Source: Nelumbo lutea
Lineage: Eukaryota > Streptophyta > Magnoliopsida > Proteales > Nelumbonaceae
Reading direction: 5' to 3'
Assembly: GCA_022828595.1 (NCBI GenBank)
Contig: JAKGHH010000004.1
Coordinates: 57,376,422 to 57,440,421, forward strand
Length of the DNA: 64,000 nt
Below the pieces are notes generated by a model. The model saw only the letters and a list, made by a program, of their open reading frames with translations. It made no database searches and was not told the DNA's origin. The first letter of the stretch is position 1. The number at the start of each line of letters is the position of its first letter. The position numbers and the translations under genes are program-made. Below, in pieces: positions 55,832-64,000 of the stretch.

Positions 55832-57390
55832 TGAAAGAATGGTAGGATCCATCTAATGGACGCCAAGAAAGGTGCGGAAAGGGGGGCGAATTTCAAAAAA
55901 AATTTCCTACCTTCTTCCAACTGGGAATCATATTCCCTAAATTTAGAATACATTATTCAAGGATCCTACTTGAACCATAAACAAATCAGATCTGAACCAT
56001 AAGGAAACAGGAAGGATTATACCTGATCTGGAGAAATAATATCTCCCAAAGTTGGTGTTCACGCCCAAGGAAGTAACCAAGATCCGCTCCTGCTGAAGAT
56101 GACACAACTGTGGATGGAACGGAACCAGCAGGGTGCGTCCTACACACTGGATTCTTCACAAAACCCTCTGGAAACCTTGAACACCGAATCCTAGTGTCTT
56201 TTTTGCAAGACTATTGTCAAGAACTGTTTTCTTGACTTCCTATTGCTACAAAGATCCAATCTTCCAACAGGTAGTGGCGGCGGCTGAAGGAGGAGAAGTC
56301 CAGGGACGAAGAGGGCAGAATTGTCTCTTCTCTCTGGAGTCTGTGAGAGATCAAATCTCAGATTGCAGGATGTGTTTCTTGCTTACTCAATCCCCCTAGT
56401 TCGAAATCCGATATTTTTGCTAGGGTTTTCTCATCTTTCTTCTTGATTAAGAAACCTCCCAATATTTTGGGAGATATCCCAATCCAATTCAGTATTTGGA
56501 TAGAGGTTAATCTTAATCCTATCTGCAGATTAAGTTAGTTAACTCCTGATCTTATCAGGAGGTTACCAGATTCAAATCTAATTTGAATTTGGTCTCTTAG
56601 AGTGGATACGGTCAAAGACCCAATCCTTTTACTAACACTAATCTCAGATTCGCCCTATGAACTGGTGATCATATCAGCCCAGTTCGAAATGGGCTTTTGG
56701 CCCATTAAGTGTTCAATGTTTAACTAGTTTCCAACCTACTGCCCAGTTGGGCTTCTTTGTATGGCATGGGACCCAAGCATTGATCTACACACCAGCCACA
56801 TGGGTTCAGCCCAGCCTTTATTACAAGGCCCAGCCGAATTCACTAAAAGACTCAGTGACCCCCTTGAGCCCATCACATGGACCCTATGGGCCCAACACTT
56901 ACATTAAGTGGTCCTTGGGTCAAGCCATCTTATAAAAACCCAGGGACTGTGGGCAGGTGCAAGATTTGCCCATCAGGTATTATCCTAAATGGTCTTACAC
57001 TTAACCTCTCAGCCCTTAGTGATCAAGCACTGCACGACAAGAGAAGACCTCTCTCTCGGCTGCAAGGAACGGTGCCGCACTCTCTACTCACATGGATCCC
57101 GGGAATTAAAACCTTTTGCAAATCTTTTGAAACTGTACATATATATATATATATATCTTAATTTTGCAAAACAAAATTCCAATGATTGAAATCAACTGCC
57201 GGCCGTTTGGTTTCCATCAGATAGAGTGCATTCCCGATCATTACCATTGTCTGACAAAGGGGCTGATCCTGTCACTATGGCCACTCACTCAGATGAATTC
57301 TCAAACTGCCCCAACATGTCCAGGTTTTGACCCCCACTAAGGATCTCACTGATTGACACATCAAAGACAGCCTAATTGACACATCAAGGA
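55832..57390 (-). repeat. Copia F 3' LTR, truncated
   Basis: Plus reading TGAAAGAATGG (55832), the LTR 3' end, with stem TCCAT-CTA-ATGGA (55848-55860). It matches 61220-62740 of the F 5' LTR closely. The U3 start (~400 bases) is missing; the LTR is fused near 57390 to integrase. The tract before the LTR and RT/RNase H are lost in the same deletion. Confidence 0.85.
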
Positions 57391-57805
57391 TCTCACTGCA
57401 GAACACTTTCTACTCACTTGGGTAGCCTATAAATAGGCAACGGCTAGTTTTGGATTCCAACTTGTATGCACTTGTTCTTTTAACTTCTTCAAGACAACCC
57501 CAAATCTTCAAGTGTCTTACACTTGGCTTCCTTCCGGTCCATAGTTCATATGGAGTTTTCAGAACTGATTTGGTTGGAACCCGATTCAGCACGTAGATAG
57601 CAGTCTCTAATGCATATCCCCAAAAGGATGTGGGTAATTCTGAGCATACGAGAAGTGACCGGTCCATGTCCAACAAGGTCCCATTCCTCCTCTCTGAAAC
57701 ACCGTTGAGTTGTGGTGTAGCAGGAGGAGCTAGTTGTGACACTATCCCATTGTCCTTTAAGTAGTCCCTGAATTCGTCAGAGAGATACTCGCCACCTCGA
57801 TCTGA
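57391..57805 (-). pseudogene. Copia F pol: integrase, C-terminal part
   Basis: After the stop at 57806-57808 the same frame continues: [20 protein letters not shown] (catalytic Asp), [18 protein letters not shown] (catalytic Glu), [39 protein letters not shown], and [11 protein letters not shown], where the LTR junction truncates it. All three catalytic acids (with HTD upstream) are kept. RT and RNase H are absent from F. Confidence 0.9.
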
Positions 57806-59155
57806 TCAAAGGGCCTTAACTTCTCTCCCTAACTGTTTCTCGACTCCCTGTCTGAACTCTTTGAACTTTTCAAAGGATTCAGACTTGTGTCTCATTAGGT
57901 ACACGTAACCATATCGTGAAAAATTATCTGTAAAGGTGATGAAGTACATGTGTTGATTCTGTGTCCTAACACTCAGGGGACCACAGACATCAGTATGTAC
58001 TAGGTCAAGTGTGCCTCCAGATCTTTCAGGCTTACCGTCAAATGGCCGCTTAGTCATCTTACCTTGAAGGCAAGGCTCACAAGTGGGAAGATTTTCTACG
58101 GTTAGAAAATCCAAAGGACCATCCTTTACCAGTCTTGTGATTCGGTCAATACCGATTTGGCCAAGTCGGTAATGCCAGAGGCACGTGGGATTAATTGTAT
58201 CACAATTCCTTTTCTTGGGATTTTCGACCGACGTAGTTTCGGTTAAGTTAGTTTCTAGAGAAGGATGTAGAACATAGAGACCATTCTCCAGTTCCCCGCA
58301 TGTGATGAATTTGTTATTCCGTTTAACAGTAATCATATTACTAAAATAAATAGTATATCCATCAGCACACAATTTAGAAACAGAAATTAAATTTCTTCTC
58401 AAGTTTTGTACATAAAGACAATCTTTAAGTACAAGGACTCCTTCTCTAAAAACTAATTCTACGGTTCCTATCGCCGCAGCTACAACACTTGTAGTCGTTC
58501 CCAAGAATAGTGTCACCTCGCCATCACTCAATCTTCTACTAACTTTGAACCCCTGCAGTGAGTTACACGCATGAGTTGAAGCCCCGGAGTCAACACACCA
58601 AGACATAGAAGTAACTAACATATTAGTTTCTATGACACAAGTTTCGATGTTACCTTTCTTAGATTCCAGGTAGGCAGGACAGTTCCTCTTCCAGTGTCCG
58701 GTCTGTTTGCAGAAGTGACAGACATCCGATGCCTTGTTCTTCTTCTGCTTCTTGGGTCTAGCAGCTTTCTTTTGGGGCTTCTTTGCCTTTCTCTTTTTCT
58801 TGCCTGATCTATTAGCTTCAGCAAGTATAAGCACAGGCTCATCCTTCTTTAAAAGATCCTCGGCCCTCTGCAACATATTGCTGAGTTCATGGACGCTGAC
58901 ATTCAGCTTATTCATATTGTAGTTCATAGTGAACGCATTGAAGGAAGAGGGCAAAGAATTCAGGATGGCATCCACTTGCGTGCCAAGATCTAGCCCGGAT
59001 CCAAGAGCTTCAAGTTCATTAATGTATCCCATCATCCGAAGACAATTGTCATGAACTTTTTGCCCCTTGGACATCTGCGCGGTCATGAACACTTTCAGGA
59101 CCTTCTGTCGAGTAGAACGGTTCTGCTCTTCATACATTGTTCTTAGACTGTCCAA
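57806..59155 (-). pseudogene. Copia F gag-protease-integrase, longest copia frame (449 codons)
   Basis: Open from 59155 to a TGA at 57806. Order: gag capsid (residues 1-100, e.g. RQKVLKVFMTAQMSKGQKVH), Lys-rich linker (118-141), zinc knuckle C146-C149-H154-C159 (CHFCKQTGHWKRNC), protease WCVDSGAS (D189), GAG-pre-integrase with LWHYRLGQIGIDR and CEPCLQGKM (~330-375), and start of integrase LVHTDVCGP (first catalytic Asp) to REVKAL. The stop replaces Arg (CGA to TGA). The true gag start is upstream at 59414. The polyprotein makes particles, cuts itself and inserts DNA. Best preserved copia coding region in the window. Confidence 0.92.
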
Positions 59156-59414
59156 TATGTCCTTGGCTAGTTCGATCTGATCAAACTGCCACTGTATTGA
59201 GTTGTCTAATGAGGCAATGACAAAGCAGCGGGCTAGGGAGTTCTTATCCTCCCAATCTTGGCCTCAGAAGCCCTATCACCCGGACGTTCTGGGGCAGGAT
59301 TTTTCATAACTTCTCAGAAGTTAGGACCAGCATAAGATTTCTGTATCAGTCGGCATAGTTTGGGCCCTTAAGGTTGTTATCATCTAGAAGCTTTGCAAAT
59401 TGACCGTTTGCCAT
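59156..59414 (-). pseudogene. Copia F gag, N-terminal part (broken)
   Basis: ATG at 59412-59414 opens MANGQFAKLLDDNNLKGPNY as in copia A. Codon 23 (59346-59348) is TGA where A has Trp. A ~8-base loss after TSEKL shifts the frame, and a ~15-base loss follows near ASEA; the frame of the 449-codon ORF is then joined. So F makes no full gag. Confidence 0.88.
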
Positions 59415-61201
59415 TTTCTGATAAAACAGCAAAAACGTTAGTCCACAACCTTAGTTTGATTCATGTTACCTACATAGATATGGCATTTAATCTATGTTAA
59501 ATTCCCATTTATTCATCTTTGAGATTTTCCCTCCCTTCTCAGTGGCGGAGACGACGAAATGTCTCTAGAAATGTGGGAAATCACATAGGAAGCGTGAAGC
59601 CAACTGTTTCAGCTGCATAACCCCACCACTTTTCTGTGATGGATCATATCCACTCATCAGATGAGTTTCCCTTTGGCCTCTGTCAAACAAGGTTCAGAGC
59701 TATTTTCAGGTAAACCTTTCTATGCAGTGAGTGCACACCCATCATATTCAGGTTACACCAAGGTACCATGAGAGAGTTCCCATATTCTTGTGAAGCCCCT
59801 CCCACATCGGTCTATGACACCCCTATCATCTAATGAAACACTCTAACAGATCCAACAGCAAATGGATAGCCCAATTTTATGGTGCGTTTCCTCATTACTG
59901 ATGGACCCATCATTGTGCTAATGATGGAAGGCCTTTAGAGTGTCCATCAAATGGATCTCCCTATCACACGCACTCATATTTGCTTAGAGGGAACAAAATT
60001 ACGCCCTAGTTCTAATTTAGGTCAAACCAAAGTGGCTCCCACTGGCTTTCATAAAGCCAGCTTTCTAGTGGGCCTCAATCGGCTAGGGGTTCCGTACGCA
60101 TCCCTTTTCAGGGTTGTGGGGCCCACCAAGTAGAGAGGGGTCATCCAATGACCTTAAGGGACACCATGGCAATGATGTGCATTCAGCCATGGTGTGCGCA
60201 AGAGCCACTAACGAGTTAACATGGGCCAAGTGCTTATGGCCCATTGTCGCAGCACATCATACATCCAAACATCACAAGTAAAGGAAGAATTGATCCAATC
60301 AATTAACTACTGTAAAGCCCATTGAATGGCCCATTTAAAACTTAAAGCATTAACAATTAATGTTTACTAGGTGTATGGGCTGAATTGCAGTTAGCAGTTC
60401 GGCCCATACAGCTTTTCTCACAATAATGGGCTTTGGCAGTTTTAACCCTTTAAAACTGGGCTTTACAGGTGGGCCTAATTAATCTCTGTAATTGAACATC
60501 AGATTTGGAATAATCAGTGTGAGAAATATGGACTGAAAAACAGCCCCCTTCGAATCTCAGATTCGGTCCAAACAATTTTGGTCCAATCTAGTCTGGAAAG
60601 GTCCAAAACTGATTTTCAAGAATTAATTCAAGACAGATCTGAAATTAATAATTTTTTATTTTAGACAATCGCAAATAAAAAATATGGATTGTTTGTACCA
60701 CCTGCAAAACAGAGGTTAATCACAAAAGTTACAGTTTCATAATCTATAAATCGCAGTATGCGATTTCTCCATCTGCAAATCTCCAGCGTCGCCATCTTCT
60801 TCCTTCTTCTTTAATCAAGAAAATAAATAAAAAACAGAAATCCTATTTCTATTAATTAATTACATTCTTGATCAAACCCTATACATTCAGTCTATAAAAA
60901 TAAAAAAAAAATTATTTACAGACCGAATAATAATAAAAGGAAGAAAAAAAGGTGCGCAGACTATCTATGCCAAATCTGCACTACGATCTCCAGGTTCGAA
61001 TAGTCCATTAAATCAAAAATAAATAAAGAACAATTCTAAATAAATTTTTGGATTTAACAAAATTAATTTCAGATCAAACGCCCTTAACAATAAACCATTT
61101 CTTGAAAAAAAAGGAAAGCAATCTGCGCAGATCTTTGCAGAACATTTTCTGTTCATCTGCGCAGGGTCAGATCTGATTTTCTTTTGGCTCAAGATTCAAA
61201 C
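59415..61201 (-). other. Copia F 5' untranslated leader
   Basis: About 1.79 kb without a supported gene; it aligns with the leaders of A and E1. It includes the hairpin at 61123-61164 near the primer site. Confidence 0.8.
61123..61164 (-). other. Leader hairpin after the primer site, F copy
   Basis: CTGCGCAGAT and ATCTGCGCAG pair over 10 bases; inside, CAGAA faces TTCTG. It lies ~40 bases from the primer site. Compared with A and C', one A-T pair of the stem is G-C. Confidence 0.8.
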
Positions 61202-61218
61202 CTGTGGCTCTGATACCA
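61202..61218 (-). promoter_or_regulatory. Primer-binding site (tRNA-iMet), copia F
   Basis: TGGTATCAGAGCCACAG on the minus strand, an almost exact complement of the initiator tRNA-Met 3' end, one base from the LTR. Confidence 0.93.
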
Positions 61219-61219
61219 C

Positions 61220-63161
61220 TGAAAGAATGGTAGGATCCATCTAATGGACACCAAGGAAGGTGCGGAAAGGGGGGCGAATTTCAAAAAAAAAATTCCTACC
61301 TTCTTCCAACTGGGAATCATATTCCCTAAATTTAGAATACATTATTCAAGGATCCTACTTGAACCATAAACAAACCAGATCTGAACCAAAAGGAAATAGG
61401 AAGGATTATACCTAACCCGGAGAAATAATATTTCCCAAAGTTGGTGTTCACGCCCAAGGAAGTAACCAAGATCCGCTCCTACTGAAGATGACAGCTATGG
61501 ATGGAAAGGAACCAACAGGATGCGTCCTACACACTGGATTCTTCACAAGAACCCTCTGGAAACCTTGAACACCGAATCCTAGTGTCTTTCTTGCAAGACT
61601 TATTGTCAAGAACTGTTTTCTTGACTTCCTGTTGCTGCAAAGATCCAATCTTCCAACAAGTAGTGGCGGCGGCTGAAGGAGAAGTCCGGGGATGAAGAGG
61701 GCAGAATTATCTCTTCTCTCTGGAGTCTGTGAGAGATCAAATCTCAGATTGTAGGATGTGATTCTTGCTTACTCAAAACCCTAGTTCAAAATCCGATATT
61801 TCTGCTAGGGTTTTCTCCTCTTTCTTCTTGATTAAGAAACCTCCCAGTATTTTGGGAGTTATCCCAATCCAAATCAGTATTTGGATAGAGGTTAATCTTA
61901 ATCCTATCTGCAGATTAAGTTAGTTAACTCCTGATCTTATCAGGAGGTTACCAGATTCAAATCTAATTTGAATTTGGTCTCTTAGAGTGGATAAGGTCAA
62001 AAACCCAATCCTTGTACTAACACTAATCTCAGATTCGCCCTATGAACTGGTGATCATATCAGCCCAGTTCGAAATGGGCTTTTGGCCCATTAAGTGTTTA
62101 GTGTTTAACTAGTTTCCAACCTACTGCCCAGTTGGGCTTCTTTGTATGGCGTGGGACCCAAGCATTAATCTACACACCAGCCACATGGGTTTGGCCCATC
62201 CTTTATTACAAGGCCCAGCCGAATTCACTGAAAGACTCAGTGACCCCCTTGAGCCCATCACATGGACACAATGGGCCCAACACTTACATTAAGTGGTCCC
62301 TAGGCCAAGCCATCTCATAAAAACACAAGGACTGTGGGCAGGTGCAAGATTAGCCCATCGGGTATTATCCTAAATGGTCTTACACTTAACCTCTCAGCCC
62401 TTAATGATCAAGCACTGCCCGACAAGAGAAGACCTCTCTCTCGGCTGCAAGGAACAGTGCCGCACTCTCTACTCACATGGATCCTGGGAATTAAAACCTT
62501 TTGCAAATCTTTTGAAACTGTACATATACATATACACAGTTGCAAAACAAAATTCCAACGATTGAAATCAACTGCTGGCAGTTTGGTTTCCATCAGATAG
62601 AGTGCATTCCCGATCATTACCATTGTCCGACAAAGGGGCTGATCCTGTCACTATGGCCACTCACTCAGATGAATTCTCAAACTGCCCCAACATGTCCAGG
62701 TTTTGACCCCCACTAAGGATCTCACTGATTGACACATCAAAGACAGCCCGATCCGACACCTAGTGATGTGTCAAAATCGAGTCTAGGGGTCAAGTGTAAC
62801 TTTCCAGTTTTGCCCATCTGTCTCCAAGGTCTAGGGCAGTACTGGAAATCTGGTCCGGTTCAAGGGTTCAAGCAATCCCATACTGCATGTGCCTTGGGTC
62901 TTACCTTGATGGTCGAAACAAGTCCTCCCAACACTTGGTGGCACACCAGTATCAGCCTTGGTAGGATAAATCTCCCCAGACTTATCCAATGGCTGTGAAC
63001 ATTTAAAACTAAGACAAGTTTCTATAAGTGTCCAGTTTTAGGGTCTTACACAGAATTATACCAAACAACATGAATCAAACATGCATTTTAATTTATTTCC
63101 AATAAATAACAAAAGTACATCAAATCCAATTGAAGCTAAGGGCATATAAGACTGTCTAACA
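61220..63161 (-). mobile_element. Copia F 5' LTR (1942 bp)
   Basis: Complete minus-strand LTR: TGTTAGACAGTC (63161) to CCATTCTTTCA (61220). Terminal stem TCCAT-CTA-ATGGA at 61236-61248. Flank TGCCT (63162-63166) compares with TTCCT (55827-55831) at the other end of F, a near-perfect 5-base duplication. F lies inside the C' LTR, so F is younger. Confidence 0.92.
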
Positions 63162-63607
63162 TGCCTATCCTGCCAGTTCGATCTCCAGTTCAGTGGGAGC
63201 AATCAAGATTCGATCTTGACGTCGGTTCCTTGTGAAGGGGCTGAGAGGAAGTTGTGCTCACGTGCCTTCCTACTACTTCTTGCGAAGGATTAGGTTCTTG
63301 GAGAGAACATTGCTGATTCTGCTCCATCCTACATTGTGCCATCTTCAGTGAGAGCAGTCTTTGGATCCTTCCTTGGGTGTGAACACCTCCATTGAGAGAT
63401 AATATTTCTCTATATTAGGTATAATCCTCTCCTACTGCTTTTATTCAGATCTGGTTCAGTTTATGGTTCAAGATTGATCCTTGAAAATATGATTTTCTAA
63501 AATAGGGAATGCGATTCCCAGTTGAAGGGAGAGAATATTTTTTTGAAATTCGCCCACCTTATTCCGCAAGATTGGGGCATCCATATGATGGATCTCTCAT
63601 CCCTTCA
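63162..63607 (+). mobile_element. Copia C' 5' LTR, second part
   Basis: Continues the LTR cut at 55831: from TGCCTATCCTGCC through U5 (AGCAGTCTTTGGATCC, CTATATTAGG) to CCCTTCA at 63607. Terminal stem ATCCAT-ATG-ATGGAT at 63579-63593. Confidence 0.9.
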
Positions 63608-63608
63608 G

Positions 63609-63625
63609 TGGTATTAGAGCCAGGT
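63609..63625 (+). promoter_or_regulatory. Primer-binding site (tRNA-iMet), copia C'
   Basis: TGGTATTAGAGCCAGGT, one change from TGGTATCAGAGCCAGGT. It shows that 54329-63607 is a 5' LTR and that an element continues to the right. Confidence 0.93.
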
Positions 63626-63659
63626 TCAAAGCTTGAACCAATTTATTTCAGATCTGAAC

Positions 63660-63700
63660 CTGCGCAAATGGGTAGAAGGCATTCTACCCGATTTGCGCAG
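63660..63700 (+). other. Leader hairpin after the primer site, C' copy
   Basis: CTGCGCAAAT pairs with ATTTGCGCAG, then GGGTAGAA with TTCTACCC, loop GGCA: 18 base pairs with a single bulged G. The most stable of the four copies. Confidence 0.85.
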
Positions 63701-64000
63701 ATAAGGGTTTTGGGAAATTGTTCCCAAAATTATGGGTGAATAATCTGAAATTAGTTTTTATATAAATTTGATTATTATTTAGAATTGTTCTTTATGATTT
63801 TCTTGATTTAGGGCTGTTTGTACAAAAGGATTTGCACAGGGAACCCGCGATTTTGTAGTTTTTGGATAATTTTATTTCCTTTGGTTTGTAAAATATTTTA
63901 TTTTTATTTTAGACTGAATGTATAGGTATTTGATGTAATGTAATATTAATATAAATAAGGATTTCTATTTATTTTATTTTGGATCAAAGATGACGCCACA
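63701..64000 (+). other. Copia C' leader, cut by the window end
   Basis: Matches the A leader (31120-31400), e.g. AGAATTGTTCTTT and AGACTGAATGTATAGG. No gene; gag would be expected ~1.4 kb beyond the window. Confidence 0.75.

Noticed and set aside
57121..57180. TA-repeat (ATATATATAT) as a special element
   Set aside because: Short AT microsatellite at a place in the U3 that is variable in all LTR copies (e.g. 4690, 11450, 28040, 54960).

Overview
This window is nuclear DNA from a flowering plant, most likely one with a large, retrotransposon-rich genome. I cannot name the species. I see no intact host gene, no rRNA or tRNA gene and no bacterial-type feature. Almost every stretch can be assigned to LTR retrotransposons that inserted into one another and then decayed.

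Two lineages dominate. The first is a Ty1/copia family with LTRs of about 1.7-1.95 kb (TGTTAGA...TTCA), an initiator-Met tRNA primer site, a 1.6-1.8 kb untranslated leader, and a gag-PR-IN-RT-RH order. The second is a Ty3/gypsy family that fits Athila: LTRs of about 1.4-1.6 kb, a tRNA-Asp primer site, and gag-PR-RT-RH-IN order. A third component (about 18.5-29.3 kb) is an unusual element with remnants of a plant mobile domain (PMD) protein, a minisatellite and an array of C-run motifs.

Layout. 1-2111: tandem fragments of copia LTRs (+). 2112-8138: old copia E1 (-), its gag split by a solo LTR (4069-5922) with a perfect 5-bp target duplication. 8139-11795: copia E2 (-), a pol fragment between LTR pieces. 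11796-18029: gypsy G1 (+) with LTR, primer site, AT-rich leader and decayed gag; a minus-strand gypsy LTR is nested in its LTR. 18030-18480: copia LTR piece. 18481-29292: PMD element H, interrupted by gypsy D (LTR 21219-22744) and a solo copia LTR (26858-28685). 29293-51534: copia A (+), interrupted in gag by a head-to-head pair of Athila elements, B (-, 33464-43283) and B' (+, 43284-50132). 51535-54046: gypsy C (-), LTR and 3' region only. 54047-54328: start of another gypsy LTR (+). 54329-64000: copia C' (+), running off the window, its 5' LTR split by copia F (-, 55832-63161).

How the parts work together: none of the elements is intact. B has nearly complete pol, but with frameshifts, a stop and a changed integrase catalytic residue. 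B' has no RT or integrase and would depend on proteins from a relative. F has the longest copia reading frame (449 codons) but has lost RT and RNase H. The most interesting signals are non-coding: hairpins conserved between copies at fixed places (after the copia primer site, next to the Athila polypurine tracts, in the Athila 3' region, and at the copia LTR end). Some show paired base changes that keep the stem.
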